A DNA stretch of 64,000 bases from Metridium senile. Its lineage: Eukaryota; Cnidaria; Anthozoa; Actiniaria; Metridiidae. How positions within the stretch are numbered: the first letter of the stretch is position 1; each line of letters starts with the position of its first letter. The stretch covers positions 32,436,564-32,500,563 of the forward strand of contig OX459095.1 in NCBI GenBank assembly GCA_949775045.1. Direction: 5' to 3'. Shown piece after piece: positions 22,587 to 55,800 of this stretch. Position numbers and translations under genes: made by a program. The notes beneath the pieces were generated by a model. The model was not told the DNA's origin. It did no database searches and saw nothing but the letters and a program-made list of their open reading frames with translations.

Positions 22587-22927
22587 TTACACCTGGACTA
22601 TTTAATTTTGTTTGACCGGTTAAATGACTTCACTCTATAGTGAATAATGGGAGTAACAACCAAGGCTATAGTGATTAGTTATAGAATAAGCATAGTTTTT
22701 TAATAATAAAACAGATTTTTATTTTGATGAACATGAACTATATAGCTATCTAGGGATAAAAAGCAGTACTCCTGCTTTTTTTGTTCCTACTTTTTCCTAT
22801 GGATTGAACTTCCTAGATGCTCATTGAACTAAACCAAGAAATAGACAAAAACAATAAGAGTACCACTGATTTTGTCACGACTCTTTTCTAAAGATGAGTA
22901 AGGAATGGACCATGTTTGATATGTGAT

Positions 22928-22949
22928 GGGGGGGGGGGGGGGGGGGGGG
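22928..22949 (+). repeat. 22-base G homopolymer
   Basis: An uninterrupted run of 22 G on the plus strand stands in AT-rich DNA. Confidence 0.95.
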
Positions 22950-23773
22950 AGCATTGGGCTATGGTCGCTGCAGGATATTTGTTTGCCCTCGAGACTTGAG
23001 ATACTTTTTTCAATTTTTTTTGGTAAAGCTGTGCTCAATATATTTTGTGGAGTCCCACAGCCCCCCATCAATTATCTAATGGTCCCTAATAACAAACTTA
23101 GTAAAGTGCAGAATAATCAGACTTCTTTCTTTAGTATCACATTTTGCATGAAAATATTTTGCATGCACAATATATATTTTAATCTATTTCAATTAAGTTG
23201 AATGTAAGACAATAATTATAAATATTTTTTATAGAAAATTTAAACAATATATAGGCTCTTATATTATTTCTAACTCAAGCAAATTCAACTTCCAAAATAC
23301 TGTATTTTGCAGAGGTAAAAACATTGTGAAAATGTACAAACTGTACAATAATATTGCTCTTATATACAGTCGATTCAATAAACCTGAACATAATTTAATA
23401 TTAACTGAAACTGGATAAACAAAACTGAGTACAATGTTAAATAAATATAATATACATTGTATGGTCATGTACAATTTAGCATAATTTCCTCTTATTGAAT
23501 ATTTGAGGTATCCAAAAATATTATATACACCATTAACATCTGAATAAACTTTAGCATAGACTCAGTATTATTTAAAGGGGGCCTGGTACATTTCTATTTT
23601 CACTTGTATATATTTTTGTGACCCCTCCCCCTAAATTGCCCTTTGTCTCTCTTATCCCTGTTCTTTGTGGAGCATGAAAAATGCTACCCCCTCTCAATTA
23701 GCACCAGCCTCCTGTAAATTATGACTGGTTCCTTATACAGCATTTAAATTACATTTGGTCTCAAAATGCATCC

Positions 23774-23955
23774 TTAAGGTTACAGTAAACCTTCGCAGGG
23801 TGTCTCGTAAAAAAATCATTAGAGCGCCGGATTAGATGTTATTGCAATGTATTATACATCATTTTAAAGCACAATAACTATAGAATATGTCTGTGTAATT
23901 TGTTTTTAAGAAATCTTTATGTATAAAAAGTTTTGATTTTTTACTGTAACCTTAA
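23774..23955. mobile_element. 174-bp MITE flanked by TTAA
   Basis: The element 23778-23951 begins GGTTACAGTAAA and ends TTTACTGTAACC, with TTAA immediately outside both ends. TTAA targeting is typical of piggyBac and Kolobok families. Confidence 0.75.
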
Positions 23956-24237
23956 GGCCTTACCATTGGATTTGCATCACCTTTAGAAACAGACGCGGTC
24001 TACTTTGTATTGTTATTGAGTTTCAAATTTTGGTAAATTCTCCATTGTGCAGCCTTAGTATGGATGTCATGTAATATTCTTTTGTATATTAGTACAGCCC
24101 GTGGTAGGGCAAGAAATGTAAACAATGGAAATATCACAGGCTTTGTCTCTACTCTAAGACGTATTTATCAACAATCAAAGCTAAGGCTGTCAAATGAAGA
24201 ACTTGAAACTGCTCTACACTGTTGCAAATTTTGACAG

Positions 24238-43564
<19,327 letters not shown>

Positions 43565-43886
43565 CTTGACTTGTGAACTTCCCGCGCACTTGGATATGCA
43601 TGTGATATCTGTAGCAAAAAAAAACACAGGAAACCCAACTTTTACATTAATTATTTTATCATTGGGAATATCTCTTTTTCTTGATAAAAAATATTTGGAA
43701 ATCAGAAAAGTGAAAACAATCTTTTAAGTTTAAGGTATTATTTTTACATTTTTTCTCTAAAAACCAGCGTCAAAATGCTTGGATGCATGTGCTAACACAG
43801 GCAGCCCAAACAGCAGTTTTTACTACTTTGTATTTACCAAAAGGTTACTATCCCACCCCTCCCTACTTAGACGTTTATTTATAAAC
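43565..43886. promoter_or_regulatory. Shared bidirectional promoter region, SLF1 / phosphatase
   Basis: Only 322 bp separate the ATG of SLF1 (minus strand, 43564) from the ATG of the phosphatase gene (plus strand, 43887). Both transcripts and their 5' UTRs must start inside or overlap this interval unless upstream noncoding exons exist. It holds short A/T runs and a small GC-richer patch beside the SLF1 start; no clear TATA box was seen for either gene. Function is inferred from position. Confidence 0.6.
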
Positions 43887-46800
43887 ATGGCGTCCGACGA
43901 GAAAGATAGTACGCTGTCATTCTCGGGGCATCAGAAGACCACCAATCTTGCATCGTTTGCAGTAAACCTCGTGATTAACTGCGAAGTAAACGATAGAATT
44001 CTTCTGGAGAAGCCGTTTGGTTGTGACGAATGGCGTTGTCCAGTAATTGATGTCTTTGATGGCGAAGGGTTTATTGACGGGGTATCTCGATGGTGCAAAG
44101 CGAACGTCGTATTGAATGAGGTATATAAAGGAATGCTATGTTTATAAACTTTGATAAATAGACAGTTAATACCTAACATTTCAACCTTTGCTTCTAAATG
44201 TTCCCAAGAAATTGTTGTAGGCAAAAAGCAATAATCTGGTGGGTGTATCTAAAAAGCAAAATGTGTCGTATTTTTAATCATCAAGCTCAGCTCAGGATTT
44301 GTTATCTAAGGCTTTTCTTGAGTATTATTGAGTATTATACTCATTATCTGACCACAGAATCTCAAGCTTTAATATACTAAATATGCATTATATGGCAAAT
44401 CAATTGTGTGAACGCTGTGACAATGTGTGATGTTTGATAATAATAACTTGTTTGTAAAAAAAAATTCGAAGAAACAGAATCAAGCACAAATGGAAATTTA
44501 GTCCAGTTCTAAGTTGAGGGGATATTAATATCGTTGTATTTTGAAATATTCATTTAATGCTTGCTTCCTTGTTTGATTGATTCATTGATGTTTTGAATGT
44601 TTACTGGTGATCAATTGAATAATATATTGATTGATTGATTGAATGATTGAATGGTTATTTGTTTATATGATTGATTGAGTAATTGATTGTTTGATTGAAT
44701 GGATATTTGTTTGTTTATTAATTGATTAATTGATTGATTGAATGGGTATTTTTTTTGTTATTTACTTGATTGATTGGTTGATTTATTGTTTGATTAAATA
44801 ATTGATTGAATGAATGAATGGGTATTTTATTTATTGATTGCATTGGTTGATGAATTGATTGGTTGATTGATTGAATAATTGATTGAATTGGCATTTGTTT
44901 ATATTGATTGAATAATTGATTGAATGGGTCTTTGTATTTATTGATTGATTGGTTGACTGATTGATCTATTGATATTTTTTAATCAATTGAAATGAATTTT
45001 ATTTATTGATGTCCTAACTTTATGCATTTTTCTTGACAGGAATCAATAATTGCCAACAACAAAGGGATTCTTTCAATAAAAAATGAAAATATCCTTCCAG
45101 AAAGACACAGAAAGATCACATTTACATTTCTTATAAATTGCAAATATGCCAAGGACAACAACTTGACATGTGAAGAAGAGCAAAAAAGCAAAACTCACAA
45201 TACTCAAGAGGAATTATCTGAGAGTGCTGACTGCAATGTTCCCAGAGAACAATCAGATGGAGCTAGTTTGTTCAAATGGTTTAATCTTAATGAAATAGTT
45301 GATACTGATACAGCAGATGTGCAGAAAATAAAAGCAGAAGCTATGCAGTGGGCATGTATGGTCTTTACCAAAGGTGAAATTAGCAAATCAAATGTGGTTT
45401 AGCATTGTCTGTACTCTTATCAACAAGGATATTCATCATGACAATGTTCAAAATGTTGTGGACTCATGAGGCGCAGCTATGTGATACCTTGACATGAGCA
45501 CCGTTGTCTGGACTTTTATTTACAACATCAAATTAGCCAATCAGATTGCGAGGTTATCAGTAGTTGTGATAAAAAGCATAATAGTTTAAATATTCAAAAT
45601 ATAGTTGTGTGTGGTTCCTTGGTTACTTAGATGTAAACATCAATCGTGTCATGGTTAACATCCTTTACTGATGATGGGTCAAAAGCTTGGAATTAAATTT
45701 CTTAGTTATAATATTATTTTAGTAATTTTAGAATGATGACAATAATAGTGTATGAAGAAATAGTATGATGTAATTTGATGATGATAATAGTGTATGATGG
45801 TGGTGGTGGTGGTGGTGGTAATGATGGTTATAGGTATGATGTAATTTGATGATGATGATAATAGCTAGCATATGATGGTGGTGGTGGTGGTAATGATGGT
45901 TACAGGTGTGATGTAATTTGATGATGATGATAATAGCTAGTGTATGATGATGGTGGTAATGATGGTTATAGGTGTGATGTAATTTGATGATGATGATGAT
46001 AATAGCTAGTGTATGATGGTGGTGGTGGTGGTAATGATGGTTATAGGTATGATGTAATTTGATGATGATGATAATAGCTAGCATATGATGGTGATGGTGG
46101 TAATGATGGTTATAGGTATGATGTAATTTGATGATGATGATAATAGCTAGTGTATGATGATGGTGGTAATGATGGTTATAGGTGTGATGTAATTTGATGA
46201 TGATGATAATCAGCTAAGTGTATGATGATGATGATGATGATGATGATAGTGGTAATAATGGTTATAGGTATGATGTAATTTTATGATGATGATGATAGCT
46301 ATAGTGTATGATGCTGATAATGATGGTGGTGGTAATAATAATGATAATGGTTTGCAATAATGATTATAGTGTGATTTAGTTTAAAGGTGATGATGATACT
46401 GTTTATGATGATAATTTGATAATGATGATGACAATGTTTGCATTGCTGACTTTTCTTTATTTTTCGTTTCTCAAAAATAGAATGTCTTGTAGTTTCCCTG
46501 GATTTCCTCAATGAGTCATCATTTCCATCAAGAGAAGGCACCTTGACCTCAAAACCAGATACTACAAACTTTAGTAAAACAAAATCAACAAATCATGAAC
46601 TTGAACTATTTGACAAAACTGATGAAGACTCAAAAACTGATTGTGAAGTCAGTAACATTATGAGCGGGTTAGAAGTTGACTTGAAACAAGACAACGATAG
46701 TGACGACGATGATGATGATGATGATGATGAAAGTGAAGATGATGATGATGACAGTGATGATGATGACAATGATGACAATGACAGTGCTATTACGTGTACC

Positions 46801-49800
46801 GCAGCAAAAGATGGAGAATCACCATCTTCAGATCTTGACCATGCATCTTATGAAAAACTTGTAGCATCAGCGCACTTTGGTAACCTAGGTAACTATACAC
46901 AAACACCTTATCAACAGTACTATCTTCATCTTAATTGCCTCTCCAGAATTGAGGAAGGGGCTGGGAATGAGTGTAGAAATATTAATCTAATTAAGAAACA
47001 TACCCCATCACATAAAAGACCACACTAAAATTATTAAGTTTACCAAGTTTTGGAAATTATGATTGGGCAAATACTAACTGATTTATGGGCTTTAAACAAA
47101 TTATAAATTGAAAATAAGAGACTGAGAATTATGTAACATGGTTTTTTGGGACTTAACCCCCATACATTCTCTCTTATTTTTGCAGCTTTTAGAAGTTTGT
47201 CACTTAGTAAGTATTCATCCCCACATGCTCAAAATCAGTAATAAATGATACTAAAATTTGGGATCATTTTTAAATTAGATTAATATTTTCACTCAGCCCC
47301 ATTCCCATCATGAATTCCGAAAAGCCCTATATATTAGGTTGCTGTCTTCTGCAAACAGAACTGAATAGTCAGTTTTACTGAACTTCCACCCTTAAAAGAA
47401 GAGTTGGAAGGAGATGTTTCATTTCCATTCAGCCAGGCACAGAAAATATATAGATTTAATCAAATCAGAGTTAACTCTTTGCATTTTATTAAACCAGGAT
47501 TAGCACTAATCCAGGATTTACTCTATAGATTATATTTAACCAGGATGAACAACTGGTCCCATTACACAAACTGTTGTGGTAATTATTATTTATAATTTGC
47601 ATGTTTTTTTACAGAACAGCATTTCCTGAACAAGATATTTGTATCTCATTCAACCAAAGACACAACAACTGTCACTATGAAGCAGTTTGAAGAGATTCTA
47701 AATGATTTGAAAATTGATATTGAAAAATGTAATGCTGGAAATTGTTTTAGGTATGTTGCTCATTCATTTTTCCATTTCCATTTAAAATTTCCATTTAGTA
47801 AAAGAACCACTGAGGACTTAGCACATATTAGCAAACCCTGGTTGTATTAATTCTCTGTAGCTGACTCAAACTAACACACACTGGGGAAATAACAAATATA
47901 CACTGTAACCAACCTCAGTGACTAGCTTATAGAGGGATTTCATGGCAGCCATGTTTGTGGGTCAGTCTGAAGAATGTTTTTGAATGGCAAATGATTGCAG
48001 TTACCTTGAGAGAAAAGCTCCATTGTTTTGACCACAAACATGAAATGGCTGCCATGAAATTCCTCTATACTAACACACACTCCACTCATTAAATATCTCC
48101 TTTAAGGTTGTAAAAATGCATGGAGGACATAACAATTTAAAGAGAGGCGTGATGGTCTAGTGGTCAGGGGAACAAATGTGGGGCCAATCAATTGCGCTGT
48201 GTCCTTGGGCAAGACACTTCACTCTCTCAGTGCCTTGTCTTCTTGGATAAGGACGTAAAGCCGGAGGTCCCGTCTGCTTTCACTCTAATACTATATAAGG
48301 AAGACATTAAAGATCCTGTTGTGCTCTTCGAAAAGAGCAGGGCATTGTCTCCCGGCACAACAGTCAGGTCTCAGCATACTACAGGGCCCACAGTAATTGG
48401 TGTAAGCTGTTGTGGTGTCCCTGCCTTCGTATGAAGGAAAAAGCTAATAAAATAACCTGGGAATACCGCCATGACCATACACCATAAGTGACTATTGGGA
48501 ACCATTAATGCATGCTAGTACAATACCAACAATTAAGAGTGCTATTGATTTAGTGCTAAACTTCAAATTCTGAAAACAATATTTGATTATTGAAAATGAA
48601 TAATTGATTATCGTAATACATAAAATTGAATTTAGTACTTTGGTTTCGTGAATATCTGAATTTTTATAATTACAAAAATTGAATATATTTTTTTGAATAT
48701 TCAAATATTCATTTTTAATACCAAAATATGTTCATGTGTGAAGTACGTTGACGGTAAATAATTAATAAATTAGTCATTTTAAATAATTGTTACTTGACTG
48801 TCTTTTGCAGAACATTTGATATCAGTAATAGAGGTACTTTAAACTATAAAGATTTTCTTTATGGAGTGGCTGCAATGGAACCCAGTACACCTCATGGGGG
48901 TCTATCTGGAGAACTTAGATGTAGATACATATTTAGGTTCTACAATAAAAGCAAGACTGGCCAGCTGGAACCTAATGAATTCAGGTAGTGCAAAATAGTG
49001 TAAAATGATAAGAGTTATCCAACGGGTATATAGTGGATATTAAAAATGACATAAGGCAAAGATGGCTAATTACAGAAGTATTTTTGAGACCCTTTGACTT
49101 GTGCAATGCCTGAAATTAAACCACCTGTAAAAAAGGCCTCTGCTTTGAAAAATTACACCATTCTAAAACAAGCCAAATTTGACACACCGTTTGGTTGATA
49201 GTAAAGACTAGGAAGTTCTTCAAATCTTCACTGCAAAAAAGTTGGGTTTTTTTTACCTTTTTATCAAAATAATTATTTTTAGGCTAAAAAGCTGTTTCCA
49301 CAGCAAAATTCAGTCCTTGTGCTATGACTCTGGCAAGTTTTTCTCATTATGGCCTTTTGGATGTACATACATTTGAGTGGTGCCTAATTAATGACTGCAA
49401 ATGATTATGAATAATGGGACAATAATTATTGTTGACATAAAGTACCCCCATAGTACTTTTATACATTGATTTTAAGTCTTGGGTCACCTCGTTTTTTTGC
49501 CAAAATGTCCATGCTTGTTACAAGTGTTCTTCTATCAACCCCGCTCTAAACAAATGATGACAAACACTCAGTGGTGAAAAACAGTGCATTTTAATGATGT
49601 ATGTTAAAACATCGTATGCCACCTAGATAGATGTTTTTTTTAAATATCTGACTTTTAAAATGATTGCTCTTTTTCAGTGAAATGGTTAAAGATATCTATG
49701 CATCAAAAGGAGAAATATTGGATTCTCAAGGTTTAATTCAAGCTACATCAAAGGCAGCTAGGTAGAAGTGAAAAATATAGCCGTAACAATGAGCATGGTG

Positions 49801-52800
49801 GAGATAGCAATGTTATTGGTTATGATAATGATGATTGTAGCATTGATTTTGGTGGTGAGACAGATGATTATTATGAAGATGTATTGATGATGAAGATGAT
49901 GATGGTAGCATTTGGTGTTGAGACAGATGATGATGATGAAGATGTGTTGATGATGATGATGATGATGAAGATGAAGATGTATTGGTGATGATGAAGAGGA
50001 TGCTGACAATGGTGATGATGAAGATGATGGTAATGGTGATGATGATTTATTGTACTTAGGAGATGGTACTTAATAGATCTTTATTAAAAACAGTTATTAT
50101 AGTACACTAAGTTGACTCTCTTTTCACAACCACTCTCATAAGCGACCATCTCCTGTAAGCTACCACTTTCTCCTGCTCCAAGGGTGGTAGCTAGCTTATG
50201 AGTCAACTGTCTATTCTAGTTAGTCCTATACTAAGACCAAGTTGGAAAAAGCACAGCTTAACTTATAATATCTAATATATAGTGTTATCGTTATGGTGGT
50301 TGTGGTTGTGGTTGTGGTGATGGTAATGATAGCCTATTTGGTGCATGTGCTGGGGGTGGTGGTGTGGATGTTGAAAAGCATTCTCAGAAAATACATTTTT
50401 TTGTATGCAAACTCTAATATTCTTTCTTCCAGTGTTTTTGGAAAAGAGAAGAAGAAATTATTACCACTGGTTGATTTCCTGGAAGCTGTTGGTTCTCTCA
50501 AGTTCCGTGGTACATCAGTTCTTTTTCGTCTTCCTCTATCTATTTTCAAACTGACTCGAGATGAAATGTTAACAAACCTTATTGACAATGATGAATCGCC
50601 TGTTACTAGGTAATAGTTTCTCAATGTCAATTTTTTCAATTTTCTTCTCCCTTTTGTGGATTGATTTTTCTCCTCCTCCTTCTCCTCCTTCTCCTCCTCC
50701 TCCTTCTCCTCCTCCTTCTCCTCCTCCTTCTCCTTCTCCTCCTTCTCCTTCTCCTCCTTCTCCTCCTTCTTCTCCTTCTCATCCATCCCTCCTTCTCCTC
50801 TTTCTCCTCTTTCTCCTCCTTCTTCTCCTTCTCCTCCCCCTTCTCCCCCTTCTCCTCCTAATTATTCCTCTTCTTCCTCTTCTTCCTCTTCTTCCTCTTC
50901 TTCCTCTTCTTCCTCTTCTTCCTCTTCTTCCTCTTCTTCCTCTTCTTCCTTACTTCTACTTCTGTTTCCCTTGTTTTCTCACGCTAGCATATATTTTTAA
51001 TTTGTACCAGTCCAATGCTAAAGAAACGCAAGAGTGTCAGTACGGACTGTGATAATACAATGGATGTTACAGACGACGCGTCATTATGGTAAGTTGTCCA
51101 AGAATATTTTTTTTAATATCGTTAGGTTATTAAAATTGGAATTGCGAAATTCGATATTTCTTGGTATCTTTAGGGTTTGGAACGAAAATACCATCGCTTT
51201 CGTCGCTTTCGTTGCTTTTTTCGTTGTATGCTCTTGTGTGGTATCTCTTAGGGATTAAAAACCTTTCATGACTCCCCTATTTAAAGAAACCCTCTTACCA
51301 ATACAACATCTAATGAATTTTACTATCCATTCCATAGCTCAATACCAGAGAAATGCTATGAATTGGCTACCCATTCTGTGAAGGTTAAACGAAGTGGCAT
51401 GCTTTCTGACGTCAGTGCATTATGGGATATGCGTGACCGCAATGCATTAGCTGGCTGTTCACATTTTGCAAGTAACAGAAGTAAAATAGAGCGATTACCA
51501 TCTATAAATACTTTTAACAAGGTAAGACCTAGATTAATCAAAACTCGAAAACCTTGTCACCAAAAAATCGCAAATCGTAATAATATCTTAATGATTATCA
51601 GTATCGTCTTCATCATTGCCAACATGTATGTATTAATTTGTTTTTATCATTATCATCATCATCACCATTATCATCATCAATATCATCCGTATCACTATAA
51701 TCATCATCACCATAATCATAATCATCACTAGCAATCAGATGCCAATCAAATGCTGGCTGCGTTACGATACTTTGAACGAGCCATCAAGCCCGTCCCAGGC
51801 AGCTCCGTTTTAAGCAAAGGCAAGCCTGCCTTTAGTTGGGGTGCTGTAGAAAAGGTTGCCTTGGCCAACTGTTTGATATCCATATGTCAAAACGCCAAGC
51901 AAGTGTTTATGAATGAATCGAGATTACTAAAGATACAGTCTCCTGTCTATGTATTAGGTAAGAGATCCATCAATGACAGCGATAGACCTTTTCACGGTTC
52001 GAATCCGGAACAACCTCAGCCTCGATAGCGTGTAATATATTCTTTACAATTTGACTACAGCCCGTGGAATTTTGAAGTGTTTCAATGAGATTCAACTGTT
52101 TGATAATGTGTACATTCGTTAAATTACCGCGAACTGTAGTCCAATTCTTAAGAATATATTACACGATATCGAGGCTGAGGTTATGTATGTGAACCGTGAG
52201 GGTCTATTATTAAATAACTATTAGAAATCACCAATTCTTATTGGTTGAGGTGCATGCTTTATGAGAGCACACATTCAAAACCAATGAATAATGCTCTCTG
52301 CTCTCAGCAATCGTTGATATAGTACAGAGAGATAACAATTTTGTTTCCCTCAAATCTCAATGTTTCCCTCGGCCGGAGTCTCGGGAAACATTGAGATTCT
52401 CGGGAAACAAAACTAACTGTTTCCCTCAGGACCAGTCATTAAGAGCTAAATATTACAGTCATGCAGCTGTAACTGTCTAACACTTCGTCTGTTCCACAGG
52501 CGATATCCATGGTAACTTCCACGACTTGGTATGTTTCGAGAAACTTCTCTGGCGAATGGGTACCATTCTCACTCCTGCGAGCTTCCTCTTTCTTGGTGAT
52601 TACGTTGACCGTGGGGAGTTTGGGCTCGAGGTACGTTGCAACAGAGGAAAACCAATATGTTTGTTTGGCAATAAAGGATAAAAGTATAAACGATAGCGTA
52701 CAATCTTGGAAAAAAAAGTTAACACACAATCTTAATTATTTTTCCGTCTCCTTTTCATTACTGTGGTTATTGGCAATCCAAAAACTCACATATGTTATAT

Positions 52801-55800
52801 GCGTATCCATAATTGTTTTGATACAGTCGAAGCTCCATTAGCTGTAATGACAACTTTTGCAACTGTTGGTCGCTATTTTACGTTATTTACCCGTTTTAAG
52901 AACCCTTCCTATTAGGCGGACAGCTCTACTTACGGACACGTTTTTCGTTTCCCAAGGGTGTCCGCTTAATGGAGCTTCGACTGTAATGACTTTTGTTATT
53001 TAGTGGGTAAGGCCTAGGTCAAACGTCGTTTCTCTCATGTGCCGAATCTAATGTAAATTAGCAAAACCTATTGTTTGAATACATTTGTATTAGATTAGAT
53101 TTGTATGTGAGATACGACGTTTGAACTAGGCCTAAGGAATTAATTTTAATTAATACATTTAATTAATTTGTCTACTTTTATATGTATCTACAAAAATATT
53201 TATATATAAAAAAAAGAAATATATTTTTTTTTTTAAATATAGATGTAGACAAATTTGCTGTATGTTCTTATTGCAGGTGGTTGCATACCTGTTTTCTCAG
53301 AAACTTCTCGCTCCGTCCAAGTTTTATCTCATTCGAGGCAATCACGAATGCCGTGCAATACAGAAAGTGTTTACTTTTAAGAAGTGAGTAGTTATTAGGC
53401 GCAAAGAGGAAAGGCGTACTTTGTAATACAGTAAAACCCCGCGTATAAGAACCTAAAATTTAAGAAACTGCCAGGCTGAAATATTCATTTGTTTTTTTGT
53501 AAAAAATGTGCAAATGCATTGACCTGTATGTAAATAAAATAGGAAGAAAGGTGTTGTAATGATGAAGTGAGTAATGCTTATAGAACCTAGATAGCCTGAT
53601 TTCAAGTTAAGCACCATTTATATAAGAACCTGTTCAGGCTGACTTGGAAAAATCTAGGTTCTTATACGCAGTGTTTTTACTGTACTCAAGTCTCACGTTA
53701 TCTAACACCGCTCTACCTTTTGACTATAGGGACATTTGCACAGGCTAAGCCTCAATTTGTATTAAGATATTCACAAATTCCAAGCAAAGCACGGGAAACT
53801 GCTAACGGTTAACAATCGAAATCAAATTTTTCGCTGAATCGAGGTTATCCCTGTACAAATGCGCCTTTTGTACAAACAGTACAACGGTGCTAGATCTAAC
53901 ACAAAACGGAAGTATTAAAGATAATAATATCATCGTCAGCAACGCATAGTGATGATGTTGATGTCAGATGTAGATGATGATTATCATGTTAATGATCATC
54001 ATAATGATGGTGATGATAATTAGGGTAGTGATGGCAATGATTTAGATGATTAGTGATTATTATGGTGATAATCGTAATTTTTCTTTTATTATTATTTTTA
54101 ATAATATTTAAACAGGTTGCCCAATTCAGCATGGCTGGTTTAAATGGGGACTTGTATAACTAAATCTAACAATACAAACATTAAATACAAATATGGTAAC
54201 ACAATACAAAAAGGATAATGATGATGGTGATGCTAAAATTATAGTTCCTCACATGTGTTTAATTTTGATTTTCGTTTCATAATCAGTGAATGTGAAGATA
54301 AGTTTGGTAAAGAACTGGGTAGTACTGTATGGAGAGCTATAAATGCTGTATTTGACGTCCTTCCTGTCGCTGCTACTATCGATGATAAGGTGGTCATTTA
54401 CTTTTTTCTCTTTTTTTTCTCTCGTGTTTTTATACTCTGTGTTTATGCATTTGTTTGTTTGTTTGTTTGTTTATTTGTTTGTTTACACATGTTTGTTTGT
54501 TTGTACATGTTCGTTTGTTTGTTTGTTTGTTTGTTTGTTCGTCTGTTTGTTTGTTTGTTCGTTTGTTTGTTTGTTTGTTCGTCTGTTTGTTTGTTGTTTC
54601 GTTTGTTTGTTCGTTTGTTTGTTTGTTTGTTCGTTCGTTCGTTTGTTTAATCGTTGTTTGTTTTCCTATTTGTTCGTTTGCTTTTCGTTCGTTTGTTCGT
54701 TTGTTTGTTTGTTCGTCCGTTTGTTTGTTTACTCAGTGTTTTTTTGTTTATTGGATTGTCTGTTTGTTTGTTTTTGTCTTTTTAGTCTATTTTTTAGACA
54801 TATAACGTTAGCTTAAAATTAATCAAAACCATATCATAAGGGTAACACACAGGCAGTACAGACAATATTAATATTATCGCCTTTAATTTTATGAAGTCAT
54901 TAGACATGTGAAAATCCCGAGTGAAAACGCATATTAAATGTGTCAAAAAAAGGTTTGATCAATATTTCAAGCAAGCGAAATAAAATGAATTTAAAATGTC
55001 CCTTTTGTAATTAATTTCCAGACAACACAGTCAATATCATAGACAAGACAATATCAATTCCTTAATAACCTTTCAGCTCTTAAATCTTTTTGAAAAATGA
55101 TTGACGTCATTGGTCTTTAGATTTGTCTGAACAAACAACCAATCAAGATCAAGCTATGATTCATAGTTTATTTTGTCCACAATAATAATGGCCGGATATT
55201 GCGTCTAGAATAATAAATGGCGTAAAATGGAATAAGGAATATATGACAGTTTTCCGTGTTATAGGTGGACGTACAGTGACGTATTTTGTTATGGTTTTGC
55301 CAACCAATCTTTGTTATAAGAACAAAGAAAATTAAAAAATCTGTTAGCTTCCGTTGTTAAAATGATTAGCAATGATTAGCATCACAATACCAACACTTGT
55401 AAACACTATGCTCACCTATCTAAACACGCGGGATGTTGGGAGAACACAAGAGAAGCGTAGGGACACCACGACACACACTCCCAACATCCCACGTCTTTAG
55501 CTTCCCATACCGGCGAAACGTTTAGCTTAAACATAAAAACGAGGCTAGTCATAGGCTAGTCAGACATCATCATTTTCTTCATGTAGATTTGTAATGAGAA
55601 AAAACGTTTTTGTTCATAATCCAGATATTCTGTGTTCATGGTGGTATTCCGCTGCCCAGTCACGGTGGCGGGCTCCTCGAAGCAATCAACCGGATTCCAG
55701 TCAACCTAAACGAGCCAGAGAATCAAGACGAGTTGTCCTGGGAACTGATGTGGGGAGATCCATGGAGGTATATTTTGTCTTAACGTTACAATGTCAGGGG

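Larger units (their letters stand above)
20882..24237. other. Intergenic region between SFSWAP 5' end and SLF1 3' end
   Basis: No coding gene was found. It should contain the SFSWAP promoter and 5' UTR at its left end and the SLF1 3' UTR at its right end. The rest is a chain of palindromic elements (21107-21401, 21447-22033, 22026-22319, 22431-22586, 23778-23951), a 22-base G run at 22928-22949 and AT-rich DNA. No convincing TATA box or polyadenylation site could be assigned. Confidence 0.6.

Noticed and set aside
45728..46541. His/Ile-rich minus-strand ORFs
   Set aside because: These are shadows of the GAT-rich minisatellite in intron 2 and of exon 3.
50334..51052. Glu/Lys-rich and Pro/Leu-rich 150-aa ORFs
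   Set aside because: They arise from the pyrimidine tract in intron 7. Exon 7 itself ends at 50609.
54255..54816. Cys/Phe/Val/Leu-rich ORFs that look like membrane proteins
   Set aside because: All three plus frames of a GTTT microsatellite give the same pattern. Only the first 34 codons of one frame are a real exon.
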